This document shows, piece by piece, positions 14,285 through 22,595 of a DNA stretch of 23,838 nucleotides. The stretch is from contig CAQUWW010000028.1 of the NCBI GenBank assembly GCA_948896875.1, positions 5,217-29,054 on the forward strand, in the 5' to 3' direction. The notes below the pieces were generated by a model, which did no database searches, was not told the DNA's origin, and saw nothing but the letters and a program-made list of their open reading frames with translations. The position numbers were made by a program, and so were the translations under genes. Position 1 is the stretch's first letter; each line of letters opens with the position of its first letter. This DNA comes from an uncultured Acetatifactor sp. Its GTDB lineage: Bacteria; Bacillota; Clostridia; Lachnospirales; Lachnospiraceae.

Positions 14285-15358
14285 ATGAAAAGAATCGGAA
14301 TGCTGACCAGCGGAGGAGACTGCCAGGCTTTGAATGCGGCTATGAGAGGCGTGGTGAAGACGCTGTACAACAGCAAAGAGCAGGTGGAAATCTATGGATT
14401 TCAGAACGGCTATAAGGGACTGATCTACAGTAAGTTCCAGATGCTGACAGGCAAGGATTTCTCCGGTATTCTCACAAAAGGCGGCACGATCCTCGGAACA
14501 TCCCGCACTCCCTTTAAGACCATTCAGGATCCTGATGAAAATGGCCTGAACAAAGTGGAAGCCATGAAGCAGAATTACTACAAGCTGCAGCTGGACTGCC
14601 TTGTCATTTTGGGCGGCAACGGTACGCACAAAACGGCGAATCTGTTGAGCAAGGAAGGGCTGAATGTCATTACGCTTCCCAAAACCATTGACAATGACCT
14701 GTGGGGAACAGATATGACCTTTGGCTTCCAGAGTGCGGTGGATATCGCGACAGATGCCATCGATTACATTCATACGACGGCGGCATCTCACCGCAGAGTA
14801 TTCATTGTGGAAGTAATGGGACATAAGGTGGGCTGGCTTACATTGAATGCAGGCATGGCCAGCGGTGCGGATATCATCCTGATACCTGAGATCCCCTATG
14901 ACCTGGACAAGGTAATCGACAAGATCGAGGAGAGAGATGAGAGGGGAAGCGGATTTACAATCATTGCAGTGGCTGAAGGTGCTATTTCCAAGGAAGATGC
15001 AAAGCTTTCCAAAAAAGAGTATAAGAAGAAACTGGAAAAAATGCCCCATCCTTCCGTATCCTATGAACTTGCGGCGGCCATTCAGGAGAGGACGGGCCGG
15101 GAAGTGCGTGTCACGGTTCCCGGACATATGCAGAGAGGCGGAAGCCCCTGCCCTTATGACCGTGTGTTTGCCAGCCGCCTGGGTGCGGAGGCAGGCAAGC
15201 TGATTCTGAAGGGGCAGTATGGTTTTATGGTAGGCTATAAGAATCGTGAAATTGTTCGCGTGCCATTGGAGGATGTGGCGGGCAAACTGAAATCCATATC
15301 TCCGGATGCAAGTATCGTGAAAGAGGCAAAGCTTCTGGGGATCAGTTTTGGAGACTAA
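14285..15358 (+). CDS. pfkA: 6-phosphofructokinase
   Basis: This 357-aa enzyme of the PfkA family phosphorylates fructose 6-phosphate to the 1,6-bisphosphate in glycolysis. Visible sites: phosphoryl-donor loop GGDCQALNAA (10-19), GGNGTHKTA (110-118), catalytic PKTIDNDL with D136 (132-139), substrate loop MGHKVGWL (178-185), and GHMQRGGSP (280-288). The residue that distinguishes ATP from pyrophosphate users (E. coli 104) is G113, as in ATP enzymes. The residue equivalent to 124 is K133, as in pyrophosphate enzymes. The start at 14285 is eight bases after AGGAGG. ATG 14279 is only two bases from it and is unlikely. dnaX follows 31 bp later. Confidence 0.9.
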   Translation: MKRIGMLTSGGDCQALNAAMRGVVKTLYNSKEQVEIYGFQNGYKGLIYSKFQMLTGKDFSGILTKGGTILGTSRTPFKTIQDPDENGLNKVEAMKQNYYKLQLDCLVILGGNGTHKTANLLSKEGLNVITLPKTIDNDLWGTDMTFGFQSAVDIATDAIDYIHTTAASHRRVFIVEVMGHKVGWLTLNAGMASGADIILIPEIPYDLDKVIDKIEERDERGSGFTIIAVAEGAISKEDAKLSKKEYKKKLEKMPHPSVSYELAAAIQERTGREVRVTVPGHMQRGGSPCPYDRVFASRLGAEAGKLILKGQYGFMVGYKNREIVRVPLEDVAGKLKSISPDASIVKEAKLLGISFGD

Positions 15359-15389
15359 GGGGCAGATTTCGGAGAGCGAGGAATAAAAA

Positions 15390-16967
15390 ATGTCGTACAC
15401 GGCACTGTACCGGAAGTTTCGGCCGGATACCTTCGAAGATGTGAAGGGACAGGATCACATAGTCACCACTTTGAAAAATCAGCTTCGGGCGAATCGCATC
15501 GGCCATGCCTATTTGTTTACCGGCACCAGAGGAACCGGCAAGACTACCGTGGCAAAAATATTTGCCAGGACAGTGAATTGTGAGAATCCGGGGCCGGAGG
15601 GTCCCTGTGGGGAATGCCATATCTGCCGGGCCATAGCCGCAGGGGCCAGCATGAACGTAATTGAAATTGATGCGGCCTCCAATAACGGTGTGGATAATAT
15701 CCGTGAGATCGTGGAGGAGGTTTCCTATTCTCCTGCGGAAGGAAAATACAAGGTTTATATTATTGATGAAGTGCATATGCTTTCCACAGGGGCTTTTAAT
15801 GCATTGCTGAAGACGTTGGAGGAACCGCCGTCCTATGTGATATTTATTTTGGCTACTACGGAAGTGCACCGGCTGCCGGTTACCATTTTGTCCCGATGCC
15901 AGCGATATGATTTCAAACGAATTTCCATAGATACTATCGCCGCCAGATTGCGGGACCTGATAGTGCTGGAAAATGTGCAGGTGGAGGAAAAGGCTCTGCG
16001 CTATATTGCAAAGACGGCCGACGGTTCCATGAGAGATGCGCTGAGTCTGCTGGATCAGTGTATCGCTTTTCACCTGGGACACGAGCTGACCTATGACAAA
16101 GTTCTTGATGTGCTGGGAGCAGTAGATACGGAGGTGTTCAGCCGACTGCTGCGCAATGTCCTGGAACGGAATGTGAAGGGTTGTGTGGAGCTGTTGGAGG
16201 AGATTGTGATACAGGGCCGGGAATTGAGCCAGTTTGTGACGGAATTTACCTGGTATCTGCGCAATCTGATGCTGGTACAGGCCTCTGATCATCTGGAAGA
16301 TGTCATTGACATGTCCACAGAGAATTTGAACCGTCTGAAGGAAGAATCCGAAATGGTGGATATGGATAGAATTATCCGCTTTATCAGAATTTTTTCGGAA
16401 TTGTCAACACAGATTCGGCAGTCTGCTCAGAAGCGAGTTTTGGTGGAGATCGCTCTGATTAAGCTTTGCAGACCGGAAATGGAAGTGAACCAGGATGCGG
16501 TTCTTGATCGTATCCGTCAGTTGGAGGAGAAGCTGGAGAACGGTGTTGTGGCTGTAAGGGCGGATGGGAACGTTTCCAGTGCCGGCGGAAATATTGGCAA
16601 TTCAGACGTTGTGTCGAAGGCAAAGCCGGAGCTGCCCAAAGCAATTCCGGATGACGTAAAGCAAATCGTGGCCAGGTGGCCGGCAATTGTGGGAAGTGCG
16701 GAAAATCCCATGCGGATTTATATGAAAGCCGCGAATTTAAGCCTGGGCGGCGACAATAAGCTGTTGATGGTGGTGGAGGACGGCATGGCCTCAGACTATT
16801 TCACCCAGCATCCGGAGAATAAGACGCGGCTGGAGGAGCTTCTATCTGACTTTTCGGGAAAAGAAATAGAAGTTAATATCCAGACAGTCAGCGGACAACA
16901 GGAATTTGAAGAGAACTATGTGGACATTTCCAAACTGGTCCAGATGGAAATCGAGGAAGAAGAATAA
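15390..16967 (+). CDS. dnaX: DNA polymerase III subunit gamma/tau
   Basis: This 525-aa clamp-loader subunit opens with SYTALYRKFRP. It has Walker A GTRGTGKTT (45-53), a zinc knuckle with C64, C73, C76 and C79, Walker B YIIDEVHML (123-131) and sensor/Arg-finger motif ILSRC (166-170, R169). Lid and collar domains run to about 370, followed by a variable linker and a C-terminal tau-like domain (about 415-525, VKQIVARWPAIVG near its start). The start has GCGAGG upstream and lies just after pfkA, possibly in the same transcript. ybaB and recR follow, the usual replication and repair cluster. No obvious A-run slippage site for a short gamma form was noticed. Confidence 0.95.
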   Translation: MSYTALYRKFRPDTFEDVKGQDHIVTTLKNQLRANRIGHAYLFTGTRGTGKTTVAKIFARTVNCENPGPEGPCGECHICRAIAAGASMNVIEIDAASNNGVDNIREIVEEVSYSPAEGKYKVYIIDEVHMLSTGAFNALLKTLEEPPSYVIFILATTEVHRLPVTILSRCQRYDFKRISIDTIAARLRDLIVLENVQVEEKALRYIAKTADGSMRDALSLLDQCIAFHLGHELTYDKVLDVLGAVDTEVFSRLLRNVLERNVKGCVELLEEIVIQGRELSQFVTEFTWYLRNLMLVQASDHLEDVIDMSTENLNRLKEESEMVDMDRIIRFIRIFSELSTQIRQSAQKRVLVEIALIKLCRPEMEVNQDAVLDRIRQLEEKLENGVVAVRADGNVSSAGGNIGNSDVVSKAKPELPKAIPDDVKQIVARWPAIVGSAENPMRIYMKAANLSLGGDNKLLMVVEDGMASDYFTQHPENKTRLEELLSDFSGKEIEVNIQTVSGQQEFEENYVDISKLVQMEIEEEE

Positions 16968-16972
16968 AATAA

Positions 16973-16998
16973 TGCGGAACTGGAATCAGCAGTCTGCA
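16973..16998. repeat. Partial copy of the 105-bp repeat's boundary segment
   Basis: This 26-nt stretch between dnaX and ybaB matches 18074-18099 at about 22 of 26 positions: TGCGGAACT, then AA, then CAGCAGTCTGC. The hairpin part of the repeat is absent. The TGCGGAACT ... AGTCTGCA arms could themselves form a short bulged stem. Confidence 0.55.
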
Positions 16999-17020
16999 AA
17001 ACTGGAATGGAGGACTTAAA

Positions 17021-17365
17021 ATGGCAAAACGTGGAGGGTTTCCCGGTGGAGCAATGCCCGGAAATATGGCCAATCTGATGAAGCAGGCTCAGAGAATGCA
17101 GCGTCAGATGGAGGAAGGGCAAAAGGAGTTGGAAACCAAAGAATTCACTGCGGCGGCCGGCGGAGGTGCAGTGGAGGCGACAGTGAGCGGTAAAAAGGAA
17201 ATTTTGAAGTTGACGCTGTCAGAGGAGGTTGTAGATCCGGAAGACATCGAAATGCTTCAGGACTTGATTGTGGCAGCCGTCAATGAGGCAATGCGCAAGG
17301 CGGATGAAGCCAGCTCCGCGCTTATGGGTAAAATGACAGGAGGGCTGGGAGGCATGCCCTTCTGA
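17021..17365 (+). CDS. ybaB: YbaB/EbfC family nucleoid-associated protein
   Basis: This 114-aa DNA-binding protein has a Gly/Met-rich start (GGFPGGAMPGNMANLMKQAQ) and a long amphipathic helix MQRQMEEGQKELE. The family core is FTAAAGGGAVEATVSGKKEI, and the tail DLIVAAVNEAMRKADE is typical. The family forms dimers that bind DNA with little sequence preference. The start has GGAGG (17009-17013) seven bases upstream. Its stop overlaps the recR start by one base (TGATG), so the two are translationally coupled, the standard arrangement next to dnaX. Confidence 0.94.
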   Translation: MAKRGGFPGGAMPGNMANLMKQAQRMQRQMEEGQKELETKEFTAAAGGGAVEATVSGKKEILKLTLSEEVVDPEDIEMLQDLIVAAVNEAMRKADEASSALMGKMTGGLGGMPF

Positions 17366-17961
17366 TGGAGTTGTACAGCGGATATATCAATAAACTAATA
17401 GAAGAGCTGGCGTCTCTTCCGGGAATTGGCAGCAAATCGGCGCAGAGGCTGGCCTTTCACCTGATTAACATGCCCCGGGACAGGGTGCAGAGGCTGGCGG
17501 ACGCGATTGTGACGGCAAAGGAAAATGTCCGTTACTGCCAGGAGTGCTATACGTTGACTGACAGGGAAGTATGTCCTGTGTGTGCCAGCCAGAAACGCAA
17601 TCATAAGCAGATTATGGTGGTGGAAAATACCAGGGACCTGGCAGCCTACGAGAAAACCGGCAGATACGAAGGGGTATATCATGTGCTCCACGGCGCCATT
17701 TCGCCCATGCTGGGCATCGGGCCCGGCGACATCAGGCTGAAAGAACTGATGGCACGTCTTCAGGGAGAAGTGGAAGAAGTCATCATCGCTACCAATTCCA
17801 GCCTGGAGGGGGAGACCACAGCTATGTATATTGCAAAGCTGATCAAACCGACAGGCATTCGGGTGACAAGAATCGCCAGCGGTGTCCCGGTAGGAGGCGA
17901 CCTGGAATACATTGATGAAGTGACGCTCCTCCGCGCCCTGGAAGGACGGGTGGAACTGTAA
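17365..17961 (+). CDS. recR: Recombination mediator protein RecR
   Basis: This 198-aa protein acts with RecF/RecO to load RecA at gapped DNA. It has a helix-hairpin-helix (LASLPGIGSKSAQRLAFHL, 15-33) and a zinc finger with C58, C61, C70 and C73. The Toprim domain starts at IMVVENTRD (83-91, E87), with TNSSLEGETTAMYI at 143-156. A C-terminal Walker-B-like GGDLEYIDEVTL follows (177-188). The length is normal for the family. Translation is coupled to ybaB through TGATG. The structured repeats start eight bases after its stop. Confidence 0.96.
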   Translation: MELYSGYINKLIEELASLPGIGSKSAQRLAFHLINMPRDRVQRLADAIVTAKENVRYCQECYTLTDREVCPVCASQKRNHKQIMVVENTRDLAAYEKTGRYEGVYHVLHGAISPMLGIGPGDIRLKELMARLQGEVEEVIIATNSSLEGETTAMYIAKLIKPTGIRVTRIASGVPVGGDLEYIDEVTLLRALEGRVEL

Positions 17962-17968
17962 TAGATAC

Positions 17969-18178
17969 TGCGGAACTACAAACAGCAATACTTCGGAAGA
18001 TGCACAGATTCGTTTACGGATGCATGCACTTGCAGCCGGAAACGAATCTATACAGGTGCATCTTCTGGAGTGTTGCGGAACTAAAAACAGCAGTCTGCCA
18101 CGAAGATGCACAGATACATTTACGGATGCATTACTTTGCAGCCGGAAATGTATCTATATGAGTGCATCGAGAGGCAGC
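17969..18178 (+). repeat. Two tandem 105-bp structured repeats with covarying stems
   Basis: The units are 17969-18073 and 18074-18178. A third begins at 18179 (TGCGGAACTACAA) but is cut off by the galM ribosome site. Each contains the same hairpin. Outer stem: 17996-18005 with 18056-18065 (10 bp) in unit 1, 18105-18111 with 18162-18168 (7 bp) in unit 2. A 6-nt bulge lies on the 3' side. Inner 10-bp stem: 18006-18015 with 18040-18049, and 18112-18121 with 18146-18155. The apical part is CGG-A-TGCA, a 6-nt loop, TGCA-G-CCG. The inner arms differ at two positions and both are matched by compensatory changes. It may be a transcribed RNA element or a structured DNA repeat. No known family is recognised. 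Confidence 0.85.
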
Positions 18179-18207
18179 TGCGGAACTACAATAAGGAGAA
18201 CAAAATC

Positions 18208-19254
18208 ATGGCAATTACAACAACGTCTTTCGGAGCCTATCCGGGAGGAAAAGAAGTCCTGCTGTATACCATTACCAATGAAAATGGTATGCAGGTGTCA
18301 TTGGCAAACGTGGGTGCGGCTCTGGTCAGCGTACAGGTTCCTGACAGGCAGGGTGTGATGGCAGATGTGGTGCTGGGATTTGACAAAGCGGAAGATTACA
18401 TGAAGAATGACAGCTTCTTCGGGGTAGTGATCGGACCCAGTGCCAATCGGATAGGAAACGCCTCTTTCTGTCTGGACGGAACTACATATAAAGTAGATGC
18501 CGGCGCAGGTGGAAATAACCTGCACAGCCATAAGGACAAAGGCTGGCATAAACGCTTCTGGGAGGCGCAGACAGGGGAGAACAGTGTCACATTTACCCTG
18601 GAAGATGAGGCGGGGAACATGGGCTTTCCGGGGAATAAGAAGGCCAGTGTAACATATTCGCTGGACGAAGAAAACGGGCTGAAGATTCATTATCATGGAG
18701 TAAGCGATACAAGGACGATTCTCAATCTTACCAATCATTCCTATTTTAATCTGGAAGGGCATGACAGCGGCAGAATAGAGGGACATGAGCTATGGCTTGG
18801 GGCTTCCCGGTTTACACCCGCGGATGCGACTTCCATTCCTACCGGAGAACTTGCGGAGGTAAAAGGGACTCCCATGGACTTTACTGTCTCCAAAAAGGTG
18901 GGAGATGAAATCGGAGCCGACTTTGAACAGTTAAAGTTTGCCGGAGGTTATGACCATAACTGGGTTATCGACGGATGGGATGGAACGCTCCGCCATTTTG
19001 CCACATTGAAGGCACCTGTTTCCGGAAGAATGATGGAAGCTTACACCACTCTGCCCGGTGTGCAGTTTTATGCGGGCAACTCTATCGTGGAACAGACAGG
19101 AAAGAAGGGGACGATTTACGGTCTGCGGCAGGGATTATGTTTGGAGACTCAGTATTTTCCGGATTCCGTGAATAAGCCGCAGTTTCCGGATTGTATCTTT
19201 GGCGGAGACAGGGAGTATGATTCCGTGACCGTGTACCGTTTCGGTACATTTTAG
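18208..19254 (+). CDS. galM: Aldose 1-epimerase (galactose mutarotase)
   Basis: This 348-aa enzyme interconverts alpha and beta anomers of aldoses such as galactose and glucose. Family landmarks: GPSANRIGNASF (77-88), H106 in NNLHSHKDKGWH, the catalytic acid H177 in ILNLTNHSYFNL, D249 in GYDHNW, and the catalytic base E313 in LCLETQYFPDSVNKP. The start is set by AAGGAG (18193-18198) nine bases upstream. A longer frame from 18106 would run through the hairpin repeats and is rejected. No Leloir-pathway partner is next to it. The gene follows recR with the two 105-bp repeats between. No convincing terminator is seen after it. Confidence 0.93.
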   Translation: MAITTTSFGAYPGGKEVLLYTITNENGMQVSLANVGAALVSVQVPDRQGVMADVVLGFDKAEDYMKNDSFFGVVIGPSANRIGNASFCLDGTTYKVDAGAGGNNLHSHKDKGWHKRFWEAQTGENSVTFTLEDEAGNMGFPGNKKASVTYSLDEENGLKIHYHGVSDTRTILNLTNHSYFNLEGHDSGRIEGHELWLGASRFTPADATSIPTGELAEVKGTPMDFTVSKKVGDEIGADFEQLKFAGGYDHNWVIDGWDGTLRHFATLKAPVSGRMMEAYTTLPGVQFYAGNSIVEQTGKKGTIYGLRQGLCLETQYFPDSVNKPQFPDCIFGGDREYDSVTVYRFGTF

Positions 19255-19279
19255 GAATTGTTCAGAAATAACTCTTAAT

Positions 19280-19307
19280 TTGCAGGAATTGTTAAAATGA
19301 ATATAAG
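19280..19307 (+). promoter_or_regulatory. Possible promoter of the LysM / DUF5711 / CvpA operon
   Basis: TTGCAG (19280-19285), 16-bp spacer, TATAAG (19302-19307). The leader would be about 120 nt and contains two short inverted repeats: TTTGTCG/CGACAAA around 19336-19367, and CATACCG/CGGTATG (19387-19393 with 19413-19419), the second directly before the ribosome site GGGAGG. Confidence 0.4.
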
Positions 19308-19433
19308 GTATGACTGATTTTTAAGTTCTGCAAAGTTTGTCGAAGAGTTCTTTTCGGACCCCGACAAAGAATGCTAAAATGCCTCGCATACCGATGATAT
19401 TATTATTAAAAACGGTATGGGAGGTGTTTTTAT

Positions 19434-20627
19434 ATGGAATTACCAAAAAATGTTACACAAATCGGAGAGGTAAATCCTCACTGTAAGATATATGTGGAGG
19501 ATTATGTTATCTCGTACATAAAGCAGCTGAACCGACATGCCGGAGACAAGCAGCTGGCGGTGGCAGTATATGGGATACGGAAGGAAGAAGCCGGAATTGA
19601 TTATCTATTTTTATATGGGGCATGCAAACTGAACTTTTTGCAGAGAGAATGTCGTCATCTGTCTCAGGCGGTTTTGCAGGAAGTGGAAAAGCAGAGGAAA
19701 CGATATTTCTCGGAGTATTCTTTTCTGGGGTATCGCCTGCTGGACGGAGAAATGGTGGAAGGATTTCACATTTGCGAGCAGGGTGTATGCAGATATGTGG
19801 AAGGATATGCACAGTTTTATGAGAAAAACGACAGCATGCTCTCCTTCATGTTGGACGAGCGTCAGGGGGAGGCACCGCCGGAAGAGCTGGACAGACAGAA
19901 ATATGATGTGGTAAAGAAACGGCAGGAAGAGCGACGGGCTTCTGCGGAAAACAAAGGTGGTCAGATTGTCAGATACAGGCGCAGAGAATCCCGGAAAAAG
20001 CAGTCGGGTACGTCAAAGGTAAGGCTGAGAAATATGCAGCTGACGGCAGCAGCTTCATTCGTGATGCTGGGGGTGGTCGGACTGGCGATTATGTCAAACG
20101 GCGAAAAGGCAGATGATTGGAAGACGGCAGCCAGACAGCTTCTGGAGGGCATGACAGAAAAGCGGCTGCCAGATGCAGTGGAGGTGGTCAACAATTCTGT
20201 ACAGCCAGGTGTCATTGTGGCGGAGGACAAGCTTACGGACGCCATCCTCAAAGAAAATGCCGCGGCGACTTCCGGGATGTCAGAAGAAGGACAGCAGAGC
20301 GAGATACAGCCGTCGGGAACAGTGCCGGGCGACCAGACACCCGCCGGGACAGAACAGTCAACAGAACCTGTTTCCACGCAGCCGCCGGCAGCAACTCCGG
20401 ACCCTGCTCCCACGCAACAACCGACTCCGGAACCCACCGCGCAGCCGGAGGAAACGGAAGCGCCTGTTGCAGAACCTACATCTTATACGGTACAGAAAGG
20501 GGACACACTGATTGGTATCTGTATCCAAAAGTATGGCAGTGATGCCAGGGTGGCGGAGATATGTTCCCTGAATAACATTCATAATCCGGATGACATCAAG
20601 GAGGGCGCGAGGATTTTATTACCGTAA
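19434..20627 (+). CDS. Single-pass membrane protein with C-terminal LysM domain
   Basis: This 397-aa protein has no signal peptide. Residues 1-145 form a folded, probably cytoplasmic alpha/beta domain (AVAVYGIRKEE, YLFLYGACKLN) that I cannot assign firmly. A JAB/MPN-like fold is a guess. A basic stretch (155-200, RRRESRKKQ) leads into one transmembrane helix at about 203-220. An extracellular part follows, with a Pro/Thr/Glu-rich spacer (295-348) and a LysM peptidoglycan-binding domain (350-397, YTVQKGDTLIGICIQKYGS). The positive-inside rule supports an N-in orientation. It probably links the cytoplasm to the cell wall. It leads an operon with two more membrane proteins, spaced 48 and 34 bp. 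Confidence 0.85.
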   Translation: MELPKNVTQIGEVNPHCKIYVEDYVISYIKQLNRHAGDKQLAVAVYGIRKEEAGIDYLFLYGACKLNFLQRECRHLSQAVLQEVEKQRKRYFSEYSFLGYRLLDGEMVEGFHICEQGVCRYVEGYAQFYEKNDSMLSFMLDERQGEAPPEELDRQKYDVVKKRQEERRASAENKGGQIVRYRRRESRKKQSGTSKVRLRNMQLTAAASFVMLGVVGLAIMSNGEKADDWKTAARQLLEGMTEKRLPDAVEVVNNSVQPGVIVAEDKLTDAILKENAAATSGMSEEGQQSEIQPSGTVPGDQTPAGTEQSTEPVSTQPPAATPDPAPTQQPTPEPTAQPEETEAPVAEPTSYTVQKGDTLIGICIQKYGSDARVAEICSLNNIHNPDDIKEGARILLP

Positions 20628-20675
20628 TTTGCGGAAAGGATTCGGGCATGCTCTGAATTTTTACGGAGGAAGTAC

Positions 20676-21878
20676 ATGGCGGATATCAGAAGTTTCATAA
20701 AAGAAAAAGAGAAAAGGGAGAGGAACAAAGAGGAGTATAAGAAAAAAATTGTACTACATAAGCTTGCTGCTTTTTACAAACTCCTGGCAGTGATTCTTGC
20801 TTTGGTTGCAATTATTGTTTTTTTTGTGATACAATATAAAAGGCATGTTTATACGGATTATGATATTATTGCGTCTGTGGAAAGAGAAAATGCAGGTTCT
20901 GCCACAGATACCCGCCTGAATGACTCCTTTCTGACTTATAGTAAGGATGGCGCGCATTGTACGGATACAAGAGGAAATATAAAGTGGAATCAGACCTTTG
21001 AAATTCAGGATATCAGGTTATCTGTCTGCGGAGACACTGTGGCAATAGGGGATTATAATGGAAGACAGATTTACATAGCGGACTCGGAAAAACTTCTGGG
21101 AGAGATTACCACCACAATGCCCATTCGGGATGTGGCCGTTTCCGCCAGTGGAGACGTGGCAGCGGTGCTTGCCGATGTGGACGTTACCTGGCTGAATATC
21201 TATGACAGTACCGGTAAGCAGAAGAAAGAAGGAAGAACCCATATGGATGATTCCGGCTATCCTATGGCACTCAGCTTCTCCCCCAATGGAGAACTTCTCT
21301 GTGTGGCTTATGTGTATGTGGATACCGGTGTATTGAAGACCAATGTGGCCTTCTATGATTTCAGCCCGGTAGGAGACAATGTCAGCGATTTCCTTGCCAG
21401 TACCTGGTCTTATACAGATTTGCTGGTTCCTTATGTACAATTTGTGAATGATACTACCGCATTTGCGGTGGGAGACAGCAGATTGATGATTTACGCCGGA
21501 GGTCATAAACCGGCCCCGCTGGCGGAGCATTTATTTGATCGAGAGGTACGCTCCGTATTTTACAGTGACAGATATATCGGACTGGTATTTAATGCGGATA
21601 ATAATGAGAACCGATATCAGATAGATGTGTATGATACCCAGAATGCCACGGCAGGAGAAAAACATTTTTACTTTGATGTAGACTATACGGATATTTTTTT
21701 CGGAAAGGACAATCTGGTAATTTATAACGAAACGGAGTGCCAGATATTTACTATGGACGGAACAGAGAAGTATCATGGAAATTTCGGGAAAACGGTCCGC
21801 CTGATGCTTCCGGTGGGAAATACATATAAATATCTGTTAGTGACAGATGACACCATAGATACCATACAACTAAAATAG
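20676..21878 (+). CDS. DUF5711-like membrane-anchored propeller-type protein
   Basis: This 400-aa protein has a charged cytoplasmic N-terminus (KEKEKRERNKEEYKKK, 9-24), one transmembrane helix at about 34-53 (LLAVILALVAIIVFFVIQ) and a large extracellular domain. That domain has repeated strand-rich blocks, for example SFSPNGELLCVAYVYVDTG and DVAVSASGDVAAVLADVDV, suggestive of a WD40/PQQ-like beta-propeller. It resembles the DUF5711 family found in Clostridia. The start has GGAGG seven bases upstream. It sits between the LysM protein and the CvpA-like protein, so a shared envelope role is likely. The molecular function is unknown. Confidence 0.78.
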   Translation: MADIRSFIKEKEKRERNKEEYKKKIVLHKLAAFYKLLAVILALVAIIVFFVIQYKRHVYTDYDIIASVERENAGSATDTRLNDSFLTYSKDGAHCTDTRGNIKWNQTFEIQDIRLSVCGDTVAIGDYNGRQIYIADSEKLLGEITTTMPIRDVAVSASGDVAAVLADVDVTWLNIYDSTGKQKKEGRTHMDDSGYPMALSFSPNGELLCVAYVYVDTGVLKTNVAFYDFSPVGDNVSDFLASTWSYTDLLVPYVQFVNDTTAFAVGDSRLMIYAGGHKPAPLAEHLFDREVRSVFYSDRYIGLVFNADNNENRYQIDVYDTQNATAGEKHFYFDVDYTDIFFGKDNLVIYNETECQIFTMDGTEKYHGNFGKTVRLMLPVGNTYKYLLVTDDTIDTIQLK

Positions 21879-21912
21879 AAAGGGAAAGCAAAGGAGAAAG
21901 GGAGAAAACGGA

Positions 21913-22440
21913 ATGGACGGAATCAAGATCAATATATTGCTTGTAATTGTTGTTATTGCAGGTATCTTTAAATTGCTGGACGGCTATAAAAAAGGAATTG
22001 TGAAGGAGATTATATCTCTGATCACAATGCTGGTGCTCTGCCTGATCGCAGCATTGGCCGCATATGGTGTGAACAGTTATCATGATGGCAAGGCTTTTAA
22101 CGTCATTGTGGCAATTATCCTGTTTTGCCTGATTGTGGCGGCGCATCATCTGCTTGGTCTGGTACTTTTTCCGGCAAAACTGATCTCAAAGCTGCCGGTG
22201 ATTCACTTCCTGGATAAGCTGCTGGGTATCGTGTTCGGTGCTTTTGAAGTGGTTCTGGTGCTCTGGACCCTTTATGCTTTTATCATGATGATGAATATGG
22301 GAACTATAGGACAGCTGATTTTGTCTTATACGGAAGAAAGCTCTGTCCTGCTGTGGCTTTACAAACATAATTATCTGGCCTATGGAATAGAACGACTGTT
22401 GGAGCAGTTCAGCTTTGTGCCGCTGGAGTTGCTGCTGTAG
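21913..22440 (+). CDS. CvpA family membrane protein
   Basis: This 175-aa protein has four predicted transmembrane segments at about 6-22, 34-53, 63-84 and 103-127. The helix 1-2 loop FKLLDGYKKGIVKEI and the pair LDKLLGIVFGAFEVVLVLW match the CvpA (colicin V production) family, which is poorly understood and linked to envelope homeostasis. Residues 135-175 are a soluble tail. The start has GGGAG upstream. It is the third gene of the LysM operon, 34 bp after the propeller-like gene. Confidence 0.85.
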   Translation: MDGIKINILLVIVVIAGIFKLLDGYKKGIVKEIISLITMLVLCLIAALAAYGVNSYHDGKAFNVIVAIILFCLIVAAHHLLGLVLFPAKLISKLPVIHFLDKLLGIVFGAFEVVLVLWTLYAFIMMMNMGTIGQLILSYTEESSVLLWLYKHNYLAYGIERLLEQFSFVPLELLL

Positions 22441-22595
22441 GGAGATTGAAGCCGGACAGGACAGGAACGCCGGTTTAAACAATGCAGGTCCGATATGAAA
22501 GGGCTGAGAATAGCCTGATTCCGGAAACTTTTCCAGGACTTTTTCGTCTATAGAATAGAGACTTAGGGAAAAGCAAATGCCTGGAGGAAATAGGA

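Noticed and set aside
15359..15389. SRP RNA gene upstream of dnaX, as in Bacillus
   Set aside because: The gap between pfkA and dnaX is only 31 bp, too short for any such RNA.
14258..15400. Minus-strand open frame of 380 codons covering pfkA
   Set aside because: It is antisense to a strongly conserved enzyme gene, with no start signal and no protein-like motif. The same applies to 15342-16292 opposite dnaX.
18106..18207. N-terminal extension of the aldose epimerase through the second repeat
   Set aside because: The extension runs over the structured hairpin, has no ribosome site, and the family start matches ATG 18208 behind AAGGAG.
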